64,000 nt of DNA. Source: Hybos culiciformis (Eukaryota; Arthropoda; Insecta; Diptera; Hybotidae). Shown piece by piece: positions 35,801 through 46,625 of the stretch. The position numbers and the translations under genes were made by a program. Every line of letters starts with the position of its first letter. The stretch's first letter is position 1. The notes beneath the pieces were generated by a model. The model saw only the letters and a list, made by a program, of their open reading frames with translations, had not been told where the DNA came from and made no database searches. The stretch is from NCBI GenBank assembly GCA_964007475.1, contig OZ023273.1:144309308-144373307 (forward strand), written 5' to 3'.

Positions 35801-37876
35801 AATATGGTACTCATTCAAAATATACATGCGCTAAAATTGCAAAGAAAAAAATTAATCAAAAAAAATTAAATTAAATTTTGGATATTTTGAACGATTAGTA
35901 TCTTATGCCCACAAACATGTTAATGTATGCATAATATGTATTTTATAAGAAATTTTATCGCCCGTATGAAACCTTTTATTTCACATACTTATTTCGGTTT
36001 TTATAAGAATACAACTTTTGTTTTATAAGTGGATTTGTTGTTAGTCTTGGCTTGATCCATAAATTTCTATATCAATTTTTATTCCTAATAATTCAACACT
36101 CTAAATAATTACTGCTGGTTATTAAATAAGATTATGTACGTTATGTATTTCTTTTTATAATAAATTTAGAATCAAAACTGAAAATTGGAGAGCTTCCGAA
36201 TTGCAACTGAAAAAATTCCTTGAAAAAGAACGATATAAAATGAAAGCAAGATTCTGGGCAGGATCAAAACCATACATCAATGATCCCAAAGATATTGTGT
36301 ACATTGATAGAGCTAGGTATAAAATGAAACTAATTATCAAGGTTTTTATTTAAGGATCACAGTCACAATTAAACTATCTCATAGACATATCAAATTAAAT
36401 TTAAAAAAAAATCATGAATAAGCAAACTCTATAGTCATTAATCAAATAATTGATTATTATTCTCTTTAAATAAAGTTTCTTAATACTATTATTATACTCA
36501 TTAAATAAATTTACTTATTATATACTATTATCATACAAATAATACTCTGTAAAACAAGCATTTATCGCAATTAAAATTAATTTTTTTTTTCATTCGTGTG
36601 TAAGTCAATTTCACTAAAAATTGGGTTTAGTTCAGTACTGAGTTATCCAAAAAATTATTTTCTATATTATGAAACAAACCAAATAATAATAAATCTGAAC
36701 ATATTGCTTCATATTCAAAGATGAGCAATTTTAAGAAAACATATATAATTGACCACAATTACAAAACAATTGAGAAGAAAGATCCAACAAAAATAAATTT
36801 TTTTATAATCCTTTTGATACTTACTATTAATAAAAATACTAATATACGAAAAAAACTGATTTTATACTATTGTAAATCAATGCATGTACCTGAATTCTCT
36901 TAATTTGAGTATGTAAATTAATACAACATGTAAATTTATCAAACATTATTGCTGTTATACTATGCATAATAAAAACAAATACTGAAGTTATTTAATTTTT
37001 TTTTTTTAAATTTAATTTTAGAGAAAAATTCCGAGAACTTGAACTACAAATACGATCCGAAGTTGAAAATGAAATTAAAGGAGACGATCCAAAAGCTCTT
37101 GCAAATGCAACATCAACAACGGCTGTAATAAACTATTTAATTTCTTAAATGGTTTCTATTAAAACATTTCAGATCTATATTTTATTTATTTTCAGTCTAG
37201 AATAACCAGATATTTAACTGCAATTGATTCAGTTGAATCAGATCAATCATATCCATCGGATGGAAGCAGATCGGGCGATTCTGAATATTCTGATTTAAGC
37301 ATGCCATCTACTACAGTCGAGACTGTATCTGACGAAATTGATGTTATGGGAGATCTAGAAGAAGAAAGCAGAAAACGAGTTCAACAAGGCTTTTTGATGT
37401 CCAAAGAGACATTTGCAGGTTGGCGTTATGAGGATCCGAAAATTTCGAAATTGAAATTAGCCAAGGTAATCTATAATTTTGCTTTTAATTTCATTTTACC
37501 ATCTATTTCAAACTTGCCTTTAGTATGTTTATAAAATTTATATAAATATTATTAGAACACAGAATCCTTCAATTTTATTTTTTACAACAACATTTCCCCA
37601 AACCTACGTATGAAACATGTATACATTACATTATTAGAGTTTGATATTCCAATCCCTTCTCATTTTGTTAAATCCTAAAATAATCTTAATCTTTAAAAAT
37701 AATAGTGTAAAATTATAAAATGTCTTCTATTTAATTTTTCTTAAAATTTTTAGAGTATAAAAGAGATTTACAAATTAGCGGAAGAAATAATAATTGGTGA
37801 ATTAGCTGAGATTGAGGAATTAGACTATGGTGAAGAGGAAGGAGAAGATGAACTTGAGGAAGAATATGATTATTAA
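17835..37876 (+). CDS. Charged, probably coiled-coil protein, 554 residues, eight exons over 20 kb; function unknown
   Basis: Exons: 17835-18385, 33828-33972, 35365-35499, 35576-35766, 36170-36316, 37022-37124, 37196-37465, 37754-37876. All introns are GT-AG, phases 2,0,0,2,2,0,0, and the joined frame is open to TAA. Residues 1-184 (exon 1) hold a basic run KKRRRRKKK at 159-167, after a Ser/Pro-rich part. Residues about 185-420 are rich in K, R and E (for example REKNAERLIRQGAKWERERL), typical of long helices or coiled coil, and include a distinct FWAGSKPYINDPKDIVYID. Residues 425-475 are Ser/Asp/Thr-rich and the last 20 residues are almost all acidic. No signal peptide, membrane segment or enzyme motif is visible, so an intracellular structural or ciliary/sperm-type role is only a guess. 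Intron 1 is 15.4 kb and may contain a further in-phase exon. Poly(A) signals follow at 37945. Confidence 0.8.
19480..19760 (-). mobile_element. LINE fragment, C-terminal end of a reverse transcriptase ORF
   Basis: On the minus strand 19750-19536 reads an open frame ending in TAA with the motif SRMWNALPLKLF, then a CRFKKSIHDYLL stretch. This is the usual end of non-LTR retrotransposon ORF2 proteins (a Trp-Asn-x-Leu-Pro motif followed by F-K--L---L). About 70 codons survive without a stop. The catalytic domain is absent, so this is a 5'-truncated relic inside the intron of the coiled-coil gene, antisense to it. It is not the same copy or close family as the element at 51.6-53.95 kb. Confidence 0.75.
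23191..23313 (+). CDS. Candidate cassette or alternative first exon of the coiled-coil gene
   Basis: A 123-base segment (41 codons) follows a long T tract. It reads KYKMNCKKKVPKKLLKNIKC, then EEIDTNLIDDSINIQIIMKP, and ends at a canonical donor (CCAAG/GTAAAA). Entered in phase 2 and left in phase 2, it fits exactly between exon 1 (ends phase 2) and exon 2 (starts phase 2), so inclusion would keep the frame. The weak point is the acceptor, GAG, with AAG five bases upstream that would give a stop. Alternatively the ATG at 23201 starts a shorter isoform from an internal promoter. Composition is K/E/D/I-rich like the rest of the gene. Confidence 0.4.
23651..23680 (+). repeat. Dispersed repeat, weak copy C
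   Basis: ATTCCGGCGCAAACTTTGTT resembles the core of copies A and B (CCGGCGCGAACGTTGTT) with several substitutions. Confidence 0.4.
29249..29325 (+). repeat. Dispersed repeat, copy B
   Basis: Shares the core CGGCGCGAACGTTGTTTCGC and the ACTAGT start with copy A at 12285, 17 kb away, in the same orientation. Confidence 0.6.
31044..31188 (+). mobile_element. tRNA-derived SINE, about 145 bp
   Basis: The head has a Pol III A-box-like word (ATGGTGTAGTGAT at 31051) and a B-box-like word (GTGTTCCATTCCT at 31097) at tRNA-like spacing. About 70 bp of unrelated body and a 14-base A tail follow. TCATATT occurs on both sides (31032 and 31198) and may be part of a target duplication. It is G+C-richer than its host intron. 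An overlapping 67-codon ORF is a shadow. Confidence 0.65.
33820..33828 (+). promoter_or_regulatory. Tandem splice acceptors of exon 2 of the coiled-coil gene
   Basis: TTTAG ends at 33821 and TTTCAG at 33827. Both give the same frame after exon 1 and differ by two codons (Phe-Ser), so two protein forms are possible. The downstream CAG was taken as the default. Confidence 0.5.
34836..34861. repeat. (ATT)n microsatellite
   Basis: Short ATT trinucleotide run followed by a T run, inside an intron of the coiled-coil gene. Confidence 0.6.
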
Positions 37877-37944
37877 AAAAAAAGTTTCAGAAAAAGTTTC
37901 CAGTTTTCAATTATCTTGTAATTATAGTAATAATAATCATCAAA

Positions 37945-37955
37945 AATAAAATAAA
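37945..37955 (+). promoter_or_regulatory. Poly(A) signals of the coiled-coil gene
   Basis: Overlapping AATAAA/ATAAAA hexamers begin 69 bases after the stop codon. Confidence 0.6.
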
Positions 37956-37959
37956 ATAC

Positions 37960-40900
37960 ATTCAATAATATCTTTTTCTATTTTATACATGTATATAAAA
38001 ACATAGAGATCAAATTAAATTGTGGTTAAATTTCTTACTTCAAAATTTCATTTTTATTTATTTATGTATAGTAAATATAACTAATAATATCAGGAAGTGG
38101 AAAATTTATTATTTGTTCGTTATTAATTATAATCTATATTGGTTTGGGGTTTCTTTTTTCTGTTCGGTAAGTATCTATTTTTTTCAACATCATCAAACCA
38201 TTTACTATATTCGAACAGATTTCAACAGTTGAAGAAGAAAATACTTAGATGTGGATTGTACAATAAATAAAGGATGAAAATAATCAAATGTAAAGACAAA
38301 ATTTTGGCAGCTAATATTTATAAATAGTTTTATAATAAAAAAAAAATTGATGCAGTTTGAGTGTTATGTCAACAATATAACCTCTAATCAATTTTTTTCC
38401 TTATCTAAACTTATTCTTATCAGAAATTAGATATACTGTAATTACATATAGGATATTTGATTACATTTTATCATATTAATTTTGTCCACAAATGGAAATC
38501 CACATATACTTAAGAGCTATTGACTTTTTAATTTTCTAAACAATGTTTTAACATAATATTTAATTAAGCTAACTTTTTTCCCCTAAAGTTAAAAGTACTA
38601 GATATGGTTATATATTTTTTTGTATTTTTATTTCGGGTAAATTGTGCCTGTGTACAAAATGTTAGAATCATACGCGTATATTATATCGTTTTTTATTAGT
38701 AGATGCAATAGATATTTAGGTTTTTATTTATCTTATTCCAAAAAAATATCAAAGTTAAAATTATGACATTTGTTTGTTAAACAATTGAACATGTCGGCGG
38801 CTCGTAACCCTTAAGCTCGATCCTAATGTCACGAATTACGAAAATTTTATTTGAATATAAATAATTTTTCGAAAACCCAATATTATTAAATGCAGATAAT
38901 TTTCGCCACTATCAGTAACTGTTTTGATAAAGATATTTACATATTTGATTCAACAATTTGACAGATTTGAGACAATTATTTTTGATTAAAGTAAATCTTG
39001 TGTATACGAAGCCAATCCTCTAACTGTATCTGGCTTCAAGTCAAACATACAACTTTAATTATTTGAAAAGCCCGTTTATATTGCTCTTTTAATGCTATGT
39101 CTTCAAGGATTTTAGGACTTCAATGTTGTAAAATAATAATTAAAAACCTTGTCTTACCTGGGTATATTAAAATGAAAATTAAAATAGAATAAGGAAAAAA
39201 CCAACATAACGATATTTTTCATTTGAAATAATGAATGAATGCTATAAAGTGTCTGTTGTTGGAATAAAAAATGTGCACACAATAATGGAGACATCTTGTA
39301 AAGTTTTCTTAATGAATTTTTCACGTTAAAAGTGTTAATCCATTTTAATTTATGTTTTTTTTTTTTTTTTTTTTTCATATCAAAATTCTAGAAAAAGGAC
39401 ATTTCAGGTTCACCATCAACCTTTATAAATTTCACTAAGGAAATTTAATAAGAACCTAAACACCTACGAAAATAGCCACAAAAAAAAAATTATTTTCTTT
39501 TATATATGTATATTTAACTTTATATAAAACAAAGTTAATATAATATTTTATCAACAAGAAAATAATAAATGGTTCACCTTTTGTACAATAAAATTGTGTT
39601 TTTCTTTTTATAATAAGGATGATGGAAAAAAAAAAAAAAAAAACCATAATAAATCCAAATTTAATTTTCTTTTTGGATAAGGGGGAAAATATTATGCTGT
39701 CAAATAGTCAGAAACCATCGAAAAGATGATTTGTAATCGCATTTGTTTTGATGATAACCCAATAGCATGTCTACCAACATTTTCATATTTAATTTATTTA
39801 TGTAGGAATTTATTTTTTACATAAAATTTTCAAATTAATTAATACTTTATGATCTCTTTTGTATATTTATTTAGTTTCAAAGAAAATAAATATATAAGGA
39901 AGTAGCAAGGAAATGTTGGGTTATCCAAATTTAGAGTTGGTGTACAAACAAAAAATTTAAATAATCTTTATTCTATTAGAATGATTGATTGAAATAAAAA
40001 TTCAACGTATTTTTAATGGGAAATTGGATAAAAGTTATATTTGTAAAAAATCGAATTGAGATAATTAGTATAGAATAATATTAATAACAAGTAAACTGAT
40101 AATAATTTTTGTAGTGATAAAACAATTGCCTTTTCTCACTCTTTATTTCATGAAAACCTCATTGGCCATATTTGACATTTTATAAATAAAATAAATTACT
40201 TTTTTGGTTTGTGATGTTTCTGTTCAAAGAGGATGAAAAAAGGCATGAAAAAAAGGAATGTGTAAAACGAGTGTAAGGTAATGATAAAAAGTAACAATTC
40301 AATTAAAAGTTAAAATATGTGTTTCTAAGAAATATGTGTCCATCGTACTTATGTGTAAGAAAAGTTTACAAAACCACACTCGTAAAAATTAGAAATTAAA
40401 AAACATTAATTTTTTTATTTTGTTTTACACAATTTAATCAATCAACAAAAGCGTTTCACTATGGGGAAATACTAAAAAAAAAAAACAATCCAGCAGTTTA
40501 CTATACACTGATCCCAATGAAAACGATACAAATTAACTTGAAAGGGTAATAAAAAATTACAATACATATTTCAATTTTTTAAGGAAAAAGAATCAATTTA
40601 ATTCGTTGAGTATATAGTAGAATAGAATAAACTTTAAAGTATTTGCAAGGCTCAGAATTGATGCAGTCTTAAATTTAACTTAATGTGCCATTTTAAAAAA
40701 CATAAAACATATTTGGAAACTTAGAACTACGTGACGAAGACAAAATTGAATTGAATAAAAATTAATAGTTTTGTACAATAAAAACGTCAAGAAAATTGAT
40801 GTGTAAATTTAAAAAAAACAATCAAATGCAATAGATTCCTTTTTAGAAAATATTTTTATCAAAATAAAGCTAAAGTTATATGTTTATCAAAATGTCTATA

Positions 40901-41347
40901 ATTATTATATTTTTTACTCGTTACGTATTTAAAAAAATATTTTTGAAAATATCAATTAATTGTGCATTGTTGAACCGACCAAATTAATTAATAATAAATT
41001 TATTAAAATACAAAGAAAATTTGAAATTTTCTTTTTTTTCTCCAAATTGATTAAAAGAAAATAAATTATTTTTCTTTTAGAAATTATTTTCATTATTTAA
41101 AAGAGTTTAGAAAAAAAAAATTCATTATTGAAGATATTATACACTTAACAATAATTGAAATTTAAATATAAAATTAAGTTGTGCAAAATATTGATCCAAA
41201 TTAATATAAAACTGTTAAGTTGTTAAAAATATTAGCCCGAGCCAATATCGAAAACTAAACGGATTAGATTTTATTGTGATTTTCAGTATTCTTAATAAGC
41301 AGGCCAATAACAAATCGATTGTTATGAAACTACTTATAAAAAGAAAT
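37960..41347. other. AT-rich intergenic sequence, no gene seen
   Basis: Long homopolymer runs (for example T at about 39356-39375 and A at about 39626-39644) and chance ORFs only. Confidence 0.55.
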
Positions 41348-41355
41348 CTAATAAG

Positions 41356-42440
41356 TAGGCTTGGGATTTTAAGGTTTTCACCTTTTTTTACTCGAGCTAA
41401 ATAATTAAAGTTTGACAAGATATGAGCGCGTTTCGTAAAATTTCCGTTAATCTGGCATCGATTTGTTAGGACCTTTTTTCACCTTTTTTGGGTTTAAAAA
41501 CCTTTGTACCTTTTTTTAGGTTTTATAACCTTTTTTAAAGTTTTTCGAACCTTTTTTAGGTTTTCAATGAATTAAGTTTTGTTATTTTAAATTGCTACTT
41601 TTGTAACTTTTTATTTTTTTTTACTAATGGAAACACTTTTATTAATTTATTATTCACTTGTTTAAATGTCCAAATAGCGCCGCCAATGGCCATTTATTGA
41701 ACGTAGGAGAACATATAAAATATTTATTTTCTTGAAATTTGTATGAAAATTTACTAATTGAAATTTTATTTAAGTTATAATTAATTAATTTTTTTTTTTT
41801 TTTTTAGTTTTAGAATGTATTAGTTTTATTAAACCATAAAATATTTACAAATTAAATTTACATTTTATTTATATATTTTTTAGAAATTTTGCTTTAAATT
41901 TTGTTAATTGTTAATTAATAAAAATGAATAGAAAAAATTTTAAGGTCTGCGAAATATCATTGGCAAATAATTCTATAGTTAGAAATATTTCCATGCATTA
42001 CTTTTTCATCCAAAATAATTCAAAATCAAAAACAAGAAAAACCGCAAAAAATCGGTTGGAGCATTTTGTTCAACAATTTAAATGTTTGTTTTAAATCTGA
42101 CGGAAAAATCTTATACTGCAAATATTGCCATAATTTGTGAAAAAAAATCGCAGGTAGAACAGCATGTATTTCAAACTTTTTTAATATTTCAAATGTGATG
42201 TGATCAATTTTTTATTTTTACCAATTAAATATTTAAATAAATTTCCTAATTTTTTTAACTGAATATTTTACCTGATTTTTTTTTGAACTGAAAATAAATG
42301 TTAATACACTACAAATATTATTTTCTTATTTTTAATTTTTTAGGACCTATTTTTAAGTTTTAAGGACCTTTTTCTACATTTTTGGAACCTTTTTTAGGTA
42401 CCTTTTTTGGATTTTTTAGGACCTAAAAATCACAAGCCTA
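41356..42440 (+). mobile_element. Decayed hAT transposon with exact 8-bp target duplication and BED-finger relic
   Basis: CTAATAAG flanks both ends (41348-41355 and 42441-42448). The ends TAGGCTTGGGATTTTAAGG and, inverted, TAGGCTTGTGATTTTTAGG are the terminal repeats. Just inside both ends are many copies of ACCTTTTTT/AGGTTTT words, in keeping with subterminal transposase-binding repeats of hAT elements. The middle carries a broken coding stretch on the plus strand: NRLEHFVQQF (42050), SDGKILYCKYCH (42096-42131) and KSQVEQHV (42145) in three frames. These match the N-terminal BED zinc finger (C-x-x-C ... H) of hAT transposases. The catalytic part is gone. Confidence 0.85.
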
Positions 42441-42448
42441 CTAATAAG

Positions 42449-42759
42449 ACTTCACAAAAAGATTATTATTTGTCTAATAAATGTATTTCGATTTTCGAGC
42501 ACACTAAAAAAATCTTAAAATTATAAAATACAGGGAAAATATAAACTACAGGCGATTTTAAACTCTAAATCTCTGAAGAGAAAGTCAGAAAGGCTGTAAA
42601 TTATTTTTTCTTTAATTTAAAGAGATAATTTAAGAAAATTTATTTGAAACGATTTAATCTTAAAATCAAAAATATATTTTGCTCGACTTTAACTGTTACA
42701 CGAAGCGTGTGAAGTTTGAACCCTCATTATTTATTTTTTTTTTAATTTTTACAAACCAC
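42449..42759. other. AT-rich spacer between two transposons
   Basis: Nothing recognised. Confidence 0.5.
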
Positions 42760-42762
42760 TAA

Positions 42763-42900
42763 GGGCCGTTTGCACCGATTAAACTTAAATATTTAAGTTT
42801 TGCTTAAGTATCAAAGTAACACTTAACTACTTGTAGTTAAGTGTTACTTTGATACTTAAGCAAAACTTAAATATTTAAGTTTAATCGGTGCAAACGGCCC
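42763..42900. mobile_element. 138-bp near-perfect palindromic MITE with TAA target duplication
   Basis: Arms of 68 bases starting GGGCCGTTTGCACCGATTAA are exact inverted copies around a central TT. TAA flanks both sides (42760-42762 and 42901-42903). A 3-bp TAA/TTA duplication with GG(G/C)C ends fits the PIF/Harbinger superfamily. The lack of arm divergence implies recent insertion or gene-conversion between arms. It would extrude or transcribe as a long hairpin. Confidence 0.85.
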
Positions 42901-42903
42901 TAA

Positions 42904-45900
42904 AAGATCTTTTTTGACTGGATTTAAAAAACATATTGTCTCATAATATATATTATAGAAGGTATATATTATATATACAATATGAAAAGAATAAAATCGA
43001 ATTAAATGTACTTGGACATTGTACATATATTCATAAATCTTCAAAAAATGCACATTGTTAACATTCATTTTTAAAATAAAATATTTTTGCCATTACAATA
43101 AATCTAATATTATCTCAATCTTTTTTTAATCTATTTTGCACATATTATGTGTGTTTGAATGTATATGGTATCCGTTTACCGCGATAAAAATCCATAAACA
43201 TCAAACATAAATTGGTTGGAAATAAGTATATATCTATCTACCTTAACTGCCGTAAAAAAAAAAATTTCATATAGATACAAACATAAAATTTCAATAAAAA
43301 TGCCAAAACATAAATTTAGCATTATCATTTTTATGACCAATATTCTACTCATGAAATCGTTATTTAGAAGAACATTTTAAGAATTTTTTTTAAGATTTTT
43401 TCCAGAATTATGTACATAAAAATAAGTGAAAATAATATGACTGTAGAATAAATTTATATTAAATGCCAATGCATCATTTAATAATACGAAGAAAGGTGAT
43501 TCTTCAAAGAAGATTCTAAGGAGTTAAATATATGCAAAAGTGTATTCCTTTCAAGATTAGTCTCATTATAAAATTTAAATTTGTCGTATGAAAAGTGTAG
43601 ATATTTATATTTTATACAAGAAAGATCTTTTGATTAATTTTTTTATCGATTAAATATTGATTGTATATTTAGTATTCACTAACATATAATTTACATTATA
43701 TGTGCACAAATTTTCGGATTTATCTTCAGTAAAAGTAAAATAAAAATGACTCTTAATAAAAAGCTATTCTCAGATCTTAAGTAATGTCCAATTGTTCACA
43801 TTAAAAAAATAAAAATTTATAATAGTGCAAAAAATAACAAATATATTGTTCACAATCAAAATTAATTGAAAACCTACGCTATAACAATTTCATAAATTCA
43901 AAAAAAAAAAAAAAAAAAGTTCGATTCATCATATTTTTTTTACTATAATATTTTTCATTAGTTTTTCCAACAGGTAATCCAAACCTACACGGTAAAGAAA
44001 ACACAAAAATGTAACAAGAATTTTCCAAGCAAAATAATTCATTTTGGCGCGCTTTTTTTCTTTCAAGTGTGCGCATCTGTGGTGAAAATCGTTATCATTT
44101 TCTTTTATATAAAATATTTTTTTTTTTTTTTGTGTATTTGTGGTATAAAACCTCCTGTTGCTTTTCTTCTTTAAAAAAAAAAAAAAAAAAAACAAAATTT
44201 TCGTGTTATCACCCAATGTATTTGATCCTTCTCAGTTATATATAAATGACAAAAAATTTCAAAAATCTTATCATTATAACATTTGTTCAACAAGTGGTCG
44301 GAATAGTAATAATCGGTAATAATTGTGCGGCAGAAAAATTAATATTTTTTTTTTTTTTCTAAATTTATAACGAATATTTTTTGAGAAAAAATTTTTTTTT
44401 AAATTTATTAAAAAAAAAAAAAAAAAACTAAAATTATATTTTAAAAGCTAAAACATTTAAAAACTTTTCCAAATTAAAGCAAAAAAAATAAAAATTAAAG
44501 TATTATTTTTAATGAGAAAATTTAATCCGGAAATAAAATTGCTAAATATTTAAAAAAAATTGTGCGTCTATCAAATTTTAATTTTTTTTTAATATTTTTT
44601 CCACAAAAAATATGATACTCGAAAAATATTGAAAACAGAAATTAATAAAAAGACCCTAATCAGTTATCAAAATTTTCTTACAATTAATTGAAATTTATTT
44701 TAAGAACGAAAAAAAATTAATTAAAAAATTTTTATTTTTGGAATAATTAATTTTTCAAAAAAAAAAAAAAATTGTCAGTTCTCAAATTACACAAAAAATT
44801 CTGAGAAAAATTCTTATTATTTTTGTATTGGCGATTTTCGAAAAAAACAGAAATAAAATTTAAATGAAATTTATATAATTTTGACGAAGACAAACTTTAC
44901 TCAAAGAAAATGTGAAGAAAAACTTAAAGTTTATTTAAGTAACAATTTAATTATATTTTTACTCAGGTGCAAATTATTTTAGTTTGCGGATCGTCCTAAT
45001 TTTAAAATGTGGAATTAATGAATACTGAATCCTGGATAAGTCAAAACTCGGAAAGAAAAATTAGATTATATGAAAATTTCGAAAAACTAAAATATTTTTT
45101 TCAAATGTGCCATTAAGAATTTTATTTGAGCATGTACTCCACAGTCCAAAACATACTTTATACATAATTTGTAATTTATTAATCGAAAAGTCTAAAAGTC
45201 CCCAAGTTTATGGATCGTATTCCAATACTTTTAACATGTTAAATTTTGCATTGTTTACCCAAAAATAACCAATAACTTTCATTTCTTTAATTTAAAATAA
45301 TTTTTATACGCACTCTTAAAAAAAGTGTTTCAAAAATTTCCAAAAGAATAAGGATCCGATGAATGATACATGCATAAATTTTTTGAAATGTTGATAAAAA
45401 GTAGAGACGTCTTCTATTTTATATCCATAATATCAACCAATATGAGCTAAAAATAATGAACTCTATGACCTTAATTCATAATTTGGTCTTTAAAATATAA
45501 ATTGCGCAAAAAATTTTTGAGAAGTATGCGGATCTTCAAAATTCTAGTACCGTATATTTTTTTTTTTTAAATAAAAAGTTAAAAAGTAAAGAACAAAATT
45601 TTTTTTTAAATTTTAATTTCAAAGTAATTCCTACAACTGGGTGTTTCTTTACAGAACATTTATAATAAATATTCCCTGTTAGGGGCTTGGGGATTTTTTT
45701 TTTTTTTTAATTTCATAAATATTGTATTATTATTTGCAATAAAAAAAAAATACAACGCGAATATAGACTTAAGCTATATATTTATGTAAGAATATATTTT
45801 TGGAATTTGAGCTTTTTAAAAAAATAATTTTTATATTATATTATGAAAGTAAAGTACGTAGATAAATAAATAAATCAAAATATGTTACAATTCACATAAT

Positions 45901-46316
45901 AAAATGATTAGGTGGGAAAAATATTTATTTATTTATTTTTTTTTAAATTTATAATCATCAATGTAAAAAATTCTTAAAAAAAAGTTTTATGTGGGTTGTA
46001 TATCTTAACCATTTCATGGCTTTTTGAAAGCCTGAATTAAATTAAACAGTTTTTGCTGTAAACCTTTTTTAAAAAATTATTATCCAAAATTTAAATTTTT
46101 GCTATATTTATCTCAAACATGCAAACTTGTCAAACTGAACCCGTAAGGTGAAAGGTGAAAGTATATAAAAAATTTGCAGAATTTTCCAACAACAGTTCCG
46201 ACTTTTTGTTCTCTTCTACATTTTCCAGAAGAAATCAATATAATCGTAATCAATTATCTTGGAATAATTTTAAAGTAAAATGGATTTAAGAATTGAATTT
46301 TTTTTGGTTTAAGCAA
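42904..46316. other. AT-rich intergenic sequence, no gene seen
   Basis: Very long A and T runs (43899-43918, 44121-44131, 44173-44192, 44409-44427). ORFs here are artefacts of these runs. Confidence 0.55.
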
Positions 46317-46319
46317 TTA

Positions 46320-46622
46320 AGGCCGGTTTTCACGATCCAAGTACACTTTGTCCAAGTTACTTTGAACCTACTTTTTACTTTGAAGTTATTTTGATGAATA
46401 AAAAAAATTATGATTAAAAAAATTGTCAAATTCAAATTTTTTTTTTTATTTATTAATATTTTTTATAAATACACTTCTTTGATCGAAGTAAGTAGAGCAG
46501 TGTCCAACTAAACTTTGATGTGTCTACTTTGTCCAAGTTGACTTTGACACCCTGTTTACACGATCCAAAAGAACGTCCAAGTCGACTTGGACAAAGTGTA
46601 CTTGGATCGTGAAAACCGGCCT
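46320..46622. mobile_element. 303-bp PIF/Harbinger-type MITE with TTA target duplication
   Basis: The left end starts AGGCCGGTTTTCACGATCCA and continues AGTACACTTTGTCCAAGT; the right end is the exact reverse complement over this stretch. TTA flanks both sides (46317-46319 and 46623-46625). CTTTGTCCAAGT-like words recur inside (near 46350, 46530 and, inverted, 46585). No transposase frame; a 67-codon minus-strand ORF is a shadow. Confidence 0.85.
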
Positions 46623-46625
46623 TTA

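Noticed and set aside
43879..44216. Two overlapping minus-strand ORFs
   Set aside because: Built from long A and T runs (poly-Phe, poly-Lys); no coding character.
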